A stretch of DNA of 20,932 nt from an uncultured Leptotrichia sp. GTDB taxonomy: Bacteria; Fusobacteriota; Fusobacteriia; Fusobacteriales; Leptotrichiaceae. Position numbers and translations under genes: made by a program. The number at the start of each line of letters is the position of its first letter. Positions within the stretch are counted from its first letter, which is position 1. The DNA is taken from NCBI GenBank assembly GCA_938017765.1, contig CALIJH010000126.1:1-20932 (forward strand), read 5' to 3'. The notes beneath the pieces were generated by a model. It saw nothing but the letters and a program-made list of their open reading frames with translations. It did no database searches and was not told where the DNA came from. Shown here in pieces: positions 7,107 to 15,528 of this stretch.

Positions 7107-7988
7107 CTATTGGCTATTTTCTTTTTCTTTTTCAAAAGCTGAATTTATAAAAATCTCCTCAAAAATTTCTTCTCCGTATACTCTCTCCATTTTAGCTGTA
7201 TATATATTATTATGAATATTTTCCGTTAATATTTTTACTAAATATTTATTTTCAGTATACACTCCTATAAATTCTTTTCCTGTTTCTTTACAGGAAAATC
7301 CTTTAACAATATCGGACACTATAATAATTTCTTTATTTTTTCCGTTTTTATAAATTTTATTTTGAATATTGTATATTTTTAGATTATACATATTATAATT
7401 TTCAAATTTATAATTTTCAAATATATTTTTATCTTCATTTATTTTATTTATTTCCTTATTTTCATTTATTTTCTTATTAAAATCAAGTATTGTATCTCCA
7501 AAATTAAAAATAAATATTTTTATACCTGCTTTTATTGCTTTCAAAAGTTCTTCCTCAAATAAATGAATATCAATATTAGTACCTATGTATATTTCATTTT
7601 CAGCTTTATTTATTATCTCCTTTACTTTTAAAATTAAACTTTCTTCACTGTATAGCTGATAAAATCTTGTTTCATTTTTTTTATTTCTTATTTTCAGAAA
7701 TTCTTTTTCCAAAAATTCAGCTTTATTTTTCCATTCTTCTTTTAGTTCAGCTATTATTTCCATGGGTTCCATTGCCATATAGTTTTTTTTATCCTCTTCG
7801 GTAGGCACCGTATAGACATACCCTTTTTCACAGAGTTTTTCCAATGCAGTGTAAATAGCACTTCTCGAAATATCAATCTTCTTTGAAATCTGAGTTCCGT
7901 TTGACATAGGAGTATTCAAAACCTCCATATATACTTCAGCTTCCACTTTGGAAAAACCAAATTTCTGCAATTCCGATATTATATCCAT
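7107..7988 (-). CDS. TrmB-family transcriptional regulator
   Basis: A 293-residue protein with an N-terminal TrmB-type winged helix (about 5-75; LQKFGFSKVEAEVYMEVL, then ISRSAIYTALEKLCEKGYV) and a C-terminal region resembling the sugar/effector-binding part of TrmB-like regulators (about 105-280). The middle (about 170-205) is low complexity, rich in Asn, Lys, Glu and Ile, and contains an in-frame 15-bp duplication giving FENYK-FENYN. It follows dgt by 21 bp and is probably in the same transcript. Bacterial TrmB-like proteins commonly sense sugars; the ligand here is unknown. The adjacent downstream glgP could be a target, but that is inference only. The Shine-Dalgarno site is weak (AAGGAA about 14 bp before the ATG). 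Confidence 0.82.
   Translation of the reverse strand: MDIISELQKFGFSKVEAEVYMEVLNTPMSNGTQISKKIDISRSAIYTALEKLCEKGYVYTVPTEEDKKNYMAMEPMEIIAELKEEWKNKAEFLEKEFLKIRNKKNETRFYQLYSEESLILKVKEIINKAENEIYIGTNIDIHLFEEELLKAIKAGIKIFIFNFGDTILDFNKKINENKEINKINEDKNIFENYKFENYNMYNLKIYNIQNKIYKNGKNKEIIIVSDIVKGFSCKETGKEFIGVYTENKYLVKILTENIHNNIYTAKMERVYGEEIFEEIFINSAFEKEKENSQ
7395..7422. repeat. In-frame 15-bp tandem duplication inside the regulator gene
   Basis: ATAATTTTCAAATTT (7395-7409) is followed by a near-identical copy (7410-7422 and on), encoding FENYK-FENYN. It sits in the low-complexity linker and keeps the reading frame. Confidence 0.75.
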
Positions 7989-8009
7989 AAAATTTCTAAA
8001 AATTCCTTT

Positions 8010-9557
8010 CTAATCAATCCCGGTCAACTCCTGATAAAGAGTTTTTATAAAACTGTCAGTCATTCCTGAAATATAGTCCGTTACAAGGAGCAGTCTTAAA
8101 TATAGCTTATATCTGAAAATTTCCTTTTCCTTTATCATATTTTCTTTTTCTTTATCTTCTCTGTTTTCAGTATTTTTCGACTTTTTTGCTCTAATATTTT
8201 TTTCAGCCAGTTCACTGTAATATTTGTAAATATGTCTCTGATTTTCCGATAAAATTGCTATATATTTACTGTCTATTCCCGCCATTTTTTCTTCATAAGG
8301 AGTATCCCAGTACAAAACCGAATTTACAAAATTTGTCAGAAAATAATTTATTATGTTATTCGCTGCGATTTCCATTTTCAGAATTGCCTTCGCTTCAAAT
8401 ACTTCTTTAAATGCAAGTTTTTTCAAAACATTTAATAATTTTTCAGCTTCAGTTCCTTTAAATAAATCGGTTTTAAATTCTCCGTTCATTATCAAGTCAT
8501 AATTTTTTATAAATGAATTTACTACAGAGCTTATAAATATTCCCTGTATTGATACTATCCACCTTTGAACGGCGTATAATTCAGGGCTGTCATATTTTTT
8601 CTTTTTAGCATAATCTTTATAACTCATGAGATTTTTATATAGTCTTTCATCTTCGGGAACATTTATTTTCAGGCTTTCAATAAGATTTTCAAAAGAAATG
8701 AAGCCTTTTTTCATACCGTCCTCTATATCTGCCGTACAGTAAGCAATATCATCTGCCGCTTCAAGAAGAAAAGTCAGAGGATGTCTGTACACTTCCCCTG
8801 TTTTACTATCATAAGTTCCCGTACTTTTTACTATATTTTCAAATAATTCCTTTTCCGAATAATAATACCCCATTTTCTTTGTTTTTATATCTCCGCTTTT
8901 CCTGTCTATATTCAGCGAATTCACAGGATATTTTATTAACGTATTTAATAACGCAAAAGTCAGGTTCATTCCGTTTTCATCTACTAAAAAATGAAGTTTG
9001 GAAACTACCCTTATCGCTTGAGCATTTCCCTCAAAATAAATAAAATCATTGCACATCTGCTCATTCAGTATCTCACACAGTTTTCTATATTTTCCGTCAA
9101 AATCCTTTATTTCTATCTCTTTCAGATTTTTTTCAAACCACGCTCTTATAGTGTCTTCTCCAAAATGTCCAAACGGAGGATTTCCTATATCGTGAAGCAG
9201 CCCCGAACTTGCGAGAATGTTGGCTATCCCGTTGGCTTCTTCATGACCGAAATCGGAATCAAGATTATTTTTTATTATCTCATCTCCGACAGACTGGGCA
9301 AGAGATCTTGCAAAAGATGAAACCTCTATCGAATGGGTCAGTCTTGTCCTTATAAAGTCATTTTTCTCAAGGGGAAAAACTTGCGTTTTATCCTGTAATC
9401 TTCTAAAAGAAGCACTGCTTAATATCCTGTGATAATCCCTCTCAAAATCACTTCTTAAATCACTGTAAGGTTTTTCCTTGCTTTCATTAAATGCTTCTTC
9501 AGGCTCCTGTCTATTTTTTGTTTTGCTGCTTCTCGGTCTCTGACTGTTTACCGACAA
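8010..9557 (-). CDS. dgt: dGTP triphosphohydrolase (HD-domain dNTPase)
   Basis: An HD-superfamily dNTP triphosphohydrolase that cleaves dGTP (or other dNTPs) to the nucleoside and triphosphate. Hallmarks are SASFRRLQDKTQVFPLEKND, RTRLTHSIEVS with metal ligand H75, GLLHDIGNPPFGH with the HD pair H122-D123, and EAADDIAYCTADIEDG near 266-281 with the last metal-binding Asp. The annotated start is TTG (515 residues), with no good ribosome binding site. In the same frame the coding-like sequence continues upstream as NWKNLLS, which resembles the usual N-terminus of this family, but no ATG, GTG or TTG lies between it and an in-frame TAA, so the true start is uncertain. It precedes the TrmB-like regulator. 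A Lys/Glu-rich insert lies at about 452-475. Confidence 0.9.
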   Translation of the reverse strand: MSVNSQRPRSSKTKNRQEPEEAFNESKEKPYSDLRSDFERDYHRILSSASFRRLQDKTQVFPLEKNDFIRTRLTHSIEVSSFARSLAQSVGDEIIKNNLDSDFGHEEANGIANILASSGLLHDIGNPPFGHFGEDTIRAWFEKNLKEIEIKDFDGKYRKLCEILNEQMCNDFIYFEGNAQAIRVVSKLHFLVDENGMNLTFALLNTLIKYPVNSLNIDRKSGDIKTKKMGYYYSEKELFENIVKSTGTYDSKTGEVYRHPLTFLLEAADDIAYCTADIEDGMKKGFISFENLIESLKINVPEDERLYKNLMSYKDYAKKKKYDSPELYAVQRWIVSIQGIFISSVVNSFIKNYDLIMNGEFKTDLFKGTEAEKLLNVLKKLAFKEVFEAKAILKMEIAANNIINYFLTNFVNSVLYWDTPYEEKMAGIDSKYIAILSENQRHIYKYYSELAEKNIRAKKSKNTENREDKEKENMIKEKEIFRYKLYLRLLLVTDYISGMTDSFIKTLYQELTGID

Positions 9558-9687
9558 CAGATTTTTCCAATTTTTTGTTTGTTTTTTTTGATTATCTTAT
9601 TACTGTAATTCTTATTATTTTAAATTTCTCTATTTATAATTTTCTTATATTCATAATTTTTTTATCTATAGAAATTTTTTATTTATG

Positions 9688-9732
9688 AAAAAGACTGTTT
9701 TAAAAAAGGCTATAAGCCTTAATGAAACAGCC
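9688..9732 (-). terminator. Strong nested terminator of the pnp-pgsA-yggT operon
   Basis: An inner hairpin AAGGCT-TAT-AGCCTT (9706-9720) is followed on the minus strand by T4, and an outer stem GGCTGTTT/AAACAGTC (9725-9732 with 9693-9700) is followed by TTTTT. It lies 6 bp after the yggT stop codon. Confidence 0.9.
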
Positions 9733-9738
9733 TTTCTT

Positions 9739-10008
9739 TTAAATACTTGAAAAATAGATAAGTCTTGTTACTATTGTTTTCAATAAATTCAGTAAAACTA
9801 TTCCTATTATCGGAGATATATCAAGGTTTATATTTCCCATAGGAATTACTATTCTGAACAATCTCAAATAAGGGTCTGTCAGTCTGTTTATCATTCTGAA
9901 AAACGGACTTTCATTTCTTCTGTCTACCCACGAACCGAATATTGAAATCAGAATAATAATCGAATATAAATCAACTATTTTATAAAATATGTATAATAAT
10001 TGTTCCAT
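9739..10008 (-). CDS. yggT: YggT-family integral membrane protein
   Basis: An 89-residue membrane protein of the YggT family (also called YlmG in Gram-positives and plastids). Two hydrophobic segments are visible, about residues 5-26 and 62-82, flanking the conserved SPFFRMINRLTDPYLRLFRIVIP segment. The exact function is unsettled; relatives are linked to osmotic tolerance, cell shape/division and thylakoid or cell envelope organisation. It has an AAGGAA ribosome binding site and follows pgsA by 47 bp, so it is probably the last gene of a pnp-pgsA-yggT transcript that ends in the terminator just downstream. Confidence 0.88.
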   Translation of the reverse strand: MEQLLYIFYKIVDLYSIIILISIFGSWVDRRNESPFFRMINRLTDPYLRLFRIVIPMGNINLDISPIIGIVLLNLLKTIVTRLIYFSSI

Positions 10009-10055
10009 TTTTTTCCTTTCTCTTTAATGTTATCATCTTTTAATACTGTCATCAG

Positions 10056-10601
10056 TTATTTACTCAAAACATCTTTAGATTTTATAACATATTCCGCTCC
10101 TGATACTATTGTCAGTATGAGAGGAATTGTCAGCAAAATATTGTTTACAGTATAGCTCATAGGAAAAAGGACAATCAGTGTCAAAGCAATCATCTGTGTA
10201 GCCGTTTTCCATTTTCCGAGAGTTTCCGCAGCAATAACAGTACCGTCAGCGGCAACTATGGCTCTCAGTCCTGTTATAAGTAACTCCCTAAATATTATTA
10301 TAAGAACTATCCATAAACTTATTTGATTATATTTTGTCAATGTTGTCAATGCCGATATAACAAGAAGTTTATCAGCCAAAGGGTCTATCAGCTTGCCCAG
10401 ATTTGTTATAAGATTATATTTTCTGGCAATCTGACCGTCATAATAGTCAGTTATTGAAGCTCCTACAAATATAATACACGCAAAAATTCTCATAAATATT
10501 GACAGTGTACTGTTATTTGTAGATAGAGCTATTCCTAATATTATTACAAAAGGAATTACGAGTATCATTCTTAATGTTGCAAGTTTATTGGGTAAATTCA
10601 T
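10056..10601 (-). CDS. pgsA: CDP-diacylglycerol--glycerol-3-phosphate 3-phosphatidyltransferase
   Basis: A 181-residue, multi-span inner membrane enzyme that makes phosphatidylglycerophosphate, the committed step to phosphatidylglycerol and cardiolipin. The CDP-alcohol phosphotransferase signature is complete: DYYDGQIAR starting near residue 52, eight residues, then GKLIDPLAD, giving the D-x2-D-G-x2-A-R-x8-G-x3-D-x3-D pattern with all acidic residues present. The start at 10601 is preferred because AGAAGG lies 8 bp upstream; a GTG three codons earlier has no properly spaced site. It overlaps the 3' end of pnp by 17 bp, so translation is probably coupled. A related phosphatidyltransferase (CDP-alcohol family) cannot be wholly excluded, but the resemblance is to PgsA. 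Confidence 0.93.
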   Translation of the reverse strand: MNLPNKLATLRMILVIPFVIILGIALSTNNSTLSIFMRIFACIIFVGASITDYYDGQIARKYNLITNLGKLIDPLADKLLVISALTTLTKYNQISLWIVLIIIFRELLITGLRAIVAADGTVIAAETLGKWKTATQMIALTLIVLFPMSYTVNNILLTIPLILTIVSGAEYVIKSKDVLSK

Positions 10602-12720
10602 CCTTAACACCTTCTTCTTTTGAAATTAATGCTTTCATACTGAGGTTAAATTTACTTTCATCTTCCATTGTTATTACTTTTACTTTTATTTCCTGTCCTT
10701 CTTTCAGTACATCTTCTACTTTTCCTACTCTTTTATGGCTAATTTCTGAAATGTGGAGCAATCCTTCTTTTCCGGGAAGAACTTCTACAAAAGCCCCGAA
10801 TTTCATCAGTTTTGTTACTTTTCCGTCATAGATTGCATTTAATTCCACTGACTGTGTCTGTCTTTTTACTAATTCTATGGCTTTTTTCATCATTTCAGGG
10901 TCTTTTCCGAATATTGAGACACTTCCGTCGTCTTCTATATCTATAGAAACTCCCGTTTCTTCAATTATCGCTTTTATATTTTTACCGGCAGGTCCTATAA
11001 GCCCTGCTATTTTTGAAGGGTCTATTTTCATCAACTCTATTTTCGGAGCATTTTCAGCTATTTCAGGTCTTGGCTCACTTATAACTTCCTCCATTTTGTT
11101 AATTATAAACTGTCTGCCTTCCAGTGCCTGTTTTAAAGCTATATCCATTATTTCTCTTGTGATACCCTCTATTTTGATGTCCATTTGTATTGCAGTTATA
11201 CCTTTTTTTGTTCCTGCCACTTTAAAGTCCATATCCCCGAGGTGGTCCTCAAGCCCCTGAATATCAGTCAATACGGTAAATGTATCCCCTTCTTTTATCA
11301 ATCCCATTGCTATCCCTGCAACCGTAGATTTTACAGGTACTCCGGCAGCCATTAGAGCCAAAGAGCCTCCACATATACTTGCCTGTGAAGACGACCCGTT
11401 GGATTCTGTAATTTCCGAAACAAGTCTCACTGTATAAGGAAATGTCTCCTGGTCAGGCATCACATATTTCAATGCTCTTTCAGCAAGATTTCCATGACCT
11501 AATTCCCTTCTTCCCGGTGCCCTTAAAAATCCTGCTTCTCCTACTGAATAAGGCGGGAAATTATAGTGCAGGAAGAATTTTTTTCTGGATTCGTCTTCCA
11601 TACCGTCTACAATCTGTTCATCGGCTTTACTTCCCAGAGTTACAGTTACCAATGCCTGTGTTTCTCCCCTTGTGAAAAGGGCAGACCCGTGAGGTACAGG
11701 AAGAGTGTCTATCTCTACATCCAAAGGTCTTATTTCCGTTGTAGTTCTTCCGTCAGCTCTGTATTTTTTGTATAAAATAGCATCTCTTACTACTCTCTTT
11801 TCAATTTCACGATAATATTTTTTAAACTCTTTTTCCAAACTTTCATCTATATCTTTTCCTTCGTTTTCCAATTTCAGGATATATTTTTCAAACAATTCTA
11901 TTTCAAGGTTGTCAATAGCTTCATACTTTTCAAGTTTTCCCGGAGTCATAACAGCTTCTTCCACATTTTTTTCAAAGCTGTCTAAAAATTCTCTTATTTC
12001 AGAATCTACTTCTTTTTTCTCAAATTCATACTTTTGAACATCAAATTGAGATAGGAATTTATCCTGTTCGGCACATATTTCCTTAATTCTTTCATGACCG
12101 AACATTATCGCTTCGAGCATTATTTCTTCAGAAACTTCCTTAGCTCCTGCTTCGACCATTGTTACTGCGTCCTTTGTTCCCGCTACAGATAAGTGAACCT
12201 CACTTTCTTCAAGTTGTTCGGCAGTAGGATTTAAAATATATTCACCATTTATATAGCCCACAGTTACTCCCGCAACTGTTCCCGCAAAAGGAATATCCGA
12301 CAGTCCCAGTGCTGTCGAAACTCCTAATGTTGCAAGGTTTTCAGGCTGATTTACTTCATCATATGAAACTACTGTAACGACAATATGCACTGAATTTAAA
12401 AATCCCTCTGGAAATAAAGGTCTTATCGGTCTGTCTATAAGTCTTGCTATTAAAATTTCGTCCGTAGACGGTCTTGATTCCCTTTTTATAAATCCGCCGG
12501 GAAATTTACCCGAAGCGTAGAATTTTTCAATATAATCTACTGTCAAAGGGAAAAAATCCTGCCCTTCTTTTACATCTTTACTTCTTGTAGCAGTCACAAG
12601 TAATACCGTCCCTCCGCACTGAACTATGACAGAACCTCCTGCCTGTCTTGCTATTTTACCTGTACTCAGTTTTACCTGCTGTGTTCCTAAATTGAACCCG
12701 TAAGTTCTTTCATCAAACAT
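10585..12720 (-). CDS. pnp: Polyribonucleotide nucleotidyltransferase (PNPase)
   Basis: A 711-residue PNPase, the phosphorolytic 3'-5' exoribonuclease of the RNA degradosome. The layout is complete: first RNase PH domain (about 12-145, with FFPLTVDYIEKFYASGKFPGG and RLIDRPIRPLFP), helical linker (about 150-235), second RNase PH domain (about 315-460, with GSSSQASICGGSLALMAAG and the catalytic DMDFKVAGT region), a KH domain (about 555-615; IAGLIGPAGKNIKAI) and a C-terminal S1 domain (about 625-695; GKVTKLMKFGAFVEVLPGKEGLLH). ATG at 12720 has an AGGAGG site. A promoter at 12852-12880 gives a leader of about 125 nt with a 9-bp long-range stem, which may serve in autoregulation. pgsA and yggT follow in the same direction. 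Confidence 0.97.
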   Translation of the reverse strand: MFDERTYGFNLGTQQVKLSTGKIARQAGGSVIVQCGGTVLLVTATRSKDVKEGQDFFPLTVDYIEKFYASGKFPGGFIKRESRPSTDEILIARLIDRPIRPLFPEGFLNSVHIVVTVVSYDEVNQPENLATLGVSTALGLSDIPFAGTVAGVTVGYINGEYILNPTAEQLEESEVHLSVAGTKDAVTMVEAGAKEVSEEIMLEAIMFGHERIKEICAEQDKFLSQFDVQKYEFEKKEVDSEIREFLDSFEKNVEEAVMTPGKLEKYEAIDNLEIELFEKYILKLENEGKDIDESLEKEFKKYYREIEKRVVRDAILYKKYRADGRTTTEIRPLDVEIDTLPVPHGSALFTRGETQALVTVTLGSKADEQIVDGMEDESRKKFFLHYNFPPYSVGEAGFLRAPGRRELGHGNLAERALKYVMPDQETFPYTVRLVSEITESNGSSSQASICGGSLALMAAGVPVKSTVAGIAMGLIKEGDTFTVLTDIQGLEDHLGDMDFKVAGTKKGITAIQMDIKIEGITREIMDIALKQALEGRQFIINKMEEVISEPRPEIAENAPKIELMKIDPSKIAGLIGPAGKNIKAIIEETGVSIDIEDDGSVSIFGKDPEMMKKAIELVKRQTQSVELNAIYDGKVTKLMKFGAFVEVLPGKEGLLHISEISHKRVGKVEDVLKEGQEIKVKVITMEDESKFNLSMKALISKEEGVKDEFTQ

Positions 12721-12744
12721 CTGTTTCCTCCTATTTTTTATATA

Positions 12745-12840
12745 TTAAGAAGGGAGCAAATAATAGTAAAAACTTCTATAAATCAAATACAGACTTAGAT
12801 ATAAAAATCTTTACAATTACTTACTCTGATACCTTCTTAA
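12745..12840 (-). promoter_or_regulatory. Long-range stem in the pnp leader
   Basis: TTAAGAAGG (12832-12840 on the minus strand, near the predicted transcript 5' end) is perfectly complementary to CCTTCTTAA (12745-12753), which lies about 12 bp before the pnp ribosome binding site. The stem would enclose about 78 nt containing smaller hairpins such as AGATTTTTATATCT. In enterobacteria pnp is autoregulated through a leader hairpin; this may be a functional analogue. Confidence 0.5.
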
Positions 12841-12851
12841 AATTCTTAATG

Positions 12852-12880
12852 ATTATAGCATTTTTAAAGGATTTTTACAA
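12852..12880 (-). promoter_or_regulatory. Promoter of pnp-pgsA-yggT
   Basis: On the minus strand, an extended -10 TGCTATAAT (core 12852-12857) lies 17 bp from -35 TTGTAA (12875-12880). The -35 and spacer overlap the arm of the inverted repeat that ends the previous operon. Confidence 0.7.
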
Positions 12881-12906
12881 TATATAAAATATTATAAAAA
12901 TCCTTT
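12866..12906 (-). terminator. Inverted repeat closing the marR-ABC transporter operon
   Basis: AAAGGATTTTTA (12866-12877) and TAAAAATCCTTT (12895-12906) form a perfect 12-bp stem around an AT-rich 17-nt loop. The stem is stable, but the T-run after it on the minus strand is short, so termination strength is uncertain. It lies about 90 bp after the transporter stop codon. Confidence 0.6.
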
Positions 12907-12997
12907 TATTTTCCCAATATGTAAATCTACTGACAGATACTTTGTTTATGATTACATTCATCTTGAAATTGTTACTAAAATCATTAAATATAATAAA

Positions 12998-14515
12998 CTA
13001 TTTTATCAGTCCGTTCTTTTTCAGATACTCTCTTGCAATGTCTTCCGCTCTTTTTCCGTCTACTCCTACTTCATAGTTCATTTCTCTCATTTCAGCATCT
13101 GTTATTTTATCCTGTAATTTTCCTAAAATCGTTTCCAGCTGAGGATATTTTTTTAATGTATCTTTTCTCAATAGCGGTGCTCCCTGATAAGGCGGAAATA
13201 ATTTTTTATCATCTTCCAATACTACAAGATTATATTTTGCAAGTTCGCTATCTGTAGAATAAGCATCTATCAAGTTTATATCTCCATTCTGGACAGCCAC
13301 ATATCTGAGTTTAGGCTCAAATTCCTTAATATCGGGCAATTCAAATCCGTATAACTTTTTCAGTCCCTTATACCCATCTTCCCTGTCATTAAACTCCCTT
13401 GTAAATCCTGCTTTTATTTTATCTTTTATTTTTTCGAGGTCGGATATTTTCATTAAATTATTTTCTTCCGCAAATTTTTGAGGTACTGCCAGTGCGTATG
13501 TGTCATTAAATTTCATAGGACTTAAATAAATCATATCAAATTTTTCAGCCATTCCTTTTTTTGCCTGACTGTATACTTCGGCAGCATCATTACTTACAGG
13601 ATTTTCCTTAAGAAATGTAAATACTGCTGTTCCTGTAAATTCGGGATAAATATCTATTTCTCCTGATTTAAGGGCATTGAATACAAAACTTGTTTTCCCG
13701 AATCCTGATTTTAGCTCTACATCAACATTATCTATATTTTCTTCGATTAATATTTTATACATATTTATCAATATTTCGGGTTCCGTTCCCAATTTCCCGG
13801 CTATAATGAGCTTATTTTTCTTCATCATTTTATCCGCTCCTATATTTCCCGCAAAAAATAGTACCATAACAGCAAAAATACAGACTAATATTTTTTTCCA
13901 GTCAGCTTTTTCAAATTTTTTTAAAATAAAATCAAACAAAACTGCAAGCAATGCGGCAGGTATCGCTCCAAGCAATATCAGGCTGTTGTTATTTCTATCA
14001 AGCCCAAGAAGTATAAGGCTTCCAAGTCCTCCCGCACCTATCAGTGAAGCAAGCGTAGCCGTTCCTATTATAAGGACAGTTGCCGTTCTTATACCCGCCA
14101 TAATGACAGGCATTGCAAGAGGTATCTGTATTTTTATAAGTTGCTGCAGCTTATTCATTCCCATTGCTCTTGAAGCCAGCATATATACAGGATCTACTTC
14201 AGTAATTCCCGTATAAGTATTTCTTAGAATTGGTAAAAGAGCATAAATTACGAGAGCTATAACTGCCGGTACTCCCCCTATCCCTACAAAGGGTATAAGC
14301 AGACCCAGTAATGCAAGAGACGGTACTGTTTGTAATATAGCCGTAATTCCGATTATTATTTCAGCTATTTTTTTATGATAACTCAAATATATTCCCAGAG
14401 GTATGGCTATCAGAAGGGCAATGATTAGAGCCAAAAAGGAGATTTTTATATGTTCAATAATCGCTTTTATCAGCTCTTCCCTTCTCTCAATCAGAGTTAT
14501 AAGAATATTATTCAT
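12998..14515 (-). CDS. Fused ABC permease / substrate-binding protein (OpuC/EgtU-type)
   Basis: A 505-residue fusion of an importer permease and its substrate-binding domain. The permease half (about 1-215) has multiple membrane spans and the ATPase-contact loop ASRAMGMNKLQQLIKIQIPLA, followed by GTATLASLIGAGGLG. A further span (about 214-230) leads into a binding domain (about 235-505) of the quaternary-amine class: GTEPEILINMYKILIEE, GEIDIYPEFTGTAVF and LFPPYQGAPLLRKDTL. Because the binding domain is tethered, it faces the periplasm without a separate protein. Relatives import glycine betaine, carnitine, choline or, in the EgtU group, ergothioneine; the substrate cannot be chosen from sequence. 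The ATG at 14515 is preferred (GGAG 10 bp upstream) over a GTG three codons earlier. It overlaps the ATPase gene by 8 bp. Confidence 0.88.
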   Translation of the reverse strand: MNNILITLIERREELIKAIIEHIKISFLALIIALLIAIPLGIYLSYHKKIAEIIIGITAILQTVPSLALLGLLIPFVGIGGVPAVIALVIYALLPILRNTYTGITEVDPVYMLASRAMGMNKLQQLIKIQIPLAMPVIMAGIRTATVLIIGTATLASLIGAGGLGSLILLGLDRNNNSLILLGAIPAALLAVLFDFILKKFEKADWKKILVCIFAVMVLFFAGNIGADKMMKKNKLIIAGKLGTEPEILINMYKILIEENIDNVDVELKSGFGKTSFVFNALKSGEIDIYPEFTGTAVFTFLKENPVSNDAAEVYSQAKKGMAEKFDMIYLSPMKFNDTYALAVPQKFAEENNLMKISDLEKIKDKIKAGFTREFNDREDGYKGLKKLYGFELPDIKEFEPKLRYVAVQNGDINLIDAYSTDSELAKYNLVVLEDDKKLFPPYQGAPLLRKDTLKKYPQLETILGKLQDKITDAEMREMNYEVGVDGKRAEDIAREYLKKNGLIK

Positions 14516-15485
14516 TTTTATCACTCTCCGTACTTAAATAGGAAAATATATCTTCTCTTCTAATTATCATTTTTTCCTCTTTTTCGCCCATGATTACTGC
14601 ATATTCATTTTTTGCCAGTATTTTAAAGAGCTTGTCAAAATTATCGTTAATTTTTAATGTAATATTTTCTGTAATATAACTTATTTTGGAATTTTTTTCT
14701 ATTTCCCTATAATTTACTGATTTTATAAAATCTTTTATCAATTTATTATATAAGTTATTATCAGTTCCTGAATTTATAAATTCCCTTACAAAATCATCCT
14801 TAGGGTGTTCCGTCAGTTCTTCTTTTGTTCCCGATTGTATTATTTCACCGTCTTTTATTATACAGATTTTATTTCCAAGTAAAAGTGCCTCTTTTATATC
14901 GTGAGTTACAAATATAACAGTTTTGTTTATTTTTTCCTGCAATTTTTTTATATCTGCCTGCAATCCTGCCCTTGTTACAGGGTCTAACGCACTAAAAGGT
15001 TCATCCATAAGTATAAACTCGGGATTTGCGGCTAATGCTCTCGCAATTCCTATCCTTTGGGCTTCTCCTCCTGACAGTTCCGAAGGCATTCTTTTTCGAT
15101 ATTTTTCAGGATTTAATCCTACCATATTCAGCAATTCGTCTATCCTTTTATCTGTCTGTTCCTTGTTCCAGCCTTTCAGTTCAGGTACAACGGCTATATT
15201 CTTTTCAACATTCATATGAGGAAACAATGCCACTTGCTGCAATACATACCCCATATCCCAACGTAATTCGTGTATATTATATTCCATAATGTTTTTTCCC
15301 GATATTCTTATTTCTCCTGACGTAGCATCTTCAAGTCGGTTTATCATTTTAAGAGCTGTAGTTTTTCCACTTCCGCTTGGCCCTATAAACACGGTAAAAT
15401 CTCCGTCATTTATACATAAATTCATATTTTTAATAGCTTTATTGCCATTAGGATAAGTTTTTTCAACATTTAAAAATTCTATCAT
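14508..15485 (-). CDS. ABC transporter ATPase, OpuCA/ProV-type
   Basis: A 325-residue ATPase energising the adjacent fused permease. The nucleotide-binding domain has Walker A GPSGSGKT (35-42), the Q-loop VLQQVALFP, signature LSGGEAQRIGIARALA (137-152), Walker B ILMDE (158-162) and the switch region VTHDIKEALLLG. The C-terminal ~80 residues contain a single CBS-like stretch (KISYITENITLKINDNFDKLF... to IRREDIFSYL) rather than the usual tandem CBS pair that senses ionic strength in OpuA-type systems, so osmotic gating may be lost or altered. An AAGGAG site precedes the ATG. It lies 43 bp after the marR-type gene and overlaps the next gene, so the three are probably one operon. Confidence 0.92.
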   Translation of the reverse strand: MIEFLNVEKTYPNGNKAIKNMNLCINDGDFTVFIGPSGSGKTTALKMINRLEDATSGEIRISGKNIMEYNIHELRWDMGYVLQQVALFPHMNVEKNIAVVPELKGWNKEQTDKRIDELLNMVGLNPEKYRKRMPSELSGGEAQRIGIARALAANPEFILMDEPFSALDPVTRAGLQADIKKLQEKINKTVIFVTHDIKEALLLGNKICIIKDGEIIQSGTKEELTEHPKDDFVREFINSGTDNNLYNKLIKDFIKSVNYREIEKNSKISYITENITLKINDNFDKLFKILAKNEYAVIMGEKEEKMIIRREDIFSYLSTESDKNE

Positions 15486-15528
15486 CTTTTTGCTCCTTTC
15501 TATTTATTTATTCACTTATTCAGCTTAT

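Noticed and set aside
9581..9600. Authentic frameshift in dgt at the A8 tract
   Set aside because: Neither adding nor removing one A connects the frame to an ATG; a stop or no start is met either way, so a simple frameshift does not explain the missing start.
10574..11775. Plus-strand open frames opposite pnp
   Set aside because: They mirror the strongly conserved pnp coding sequence and encode no recognisable domain.
13677..14216. 179-codon plus-strand open frame opposite the fused transporter
   Set aside because: It is the reverse complement of membrane-span codons, which yields hydrophobic antisense frames by itself; it has no start signals.
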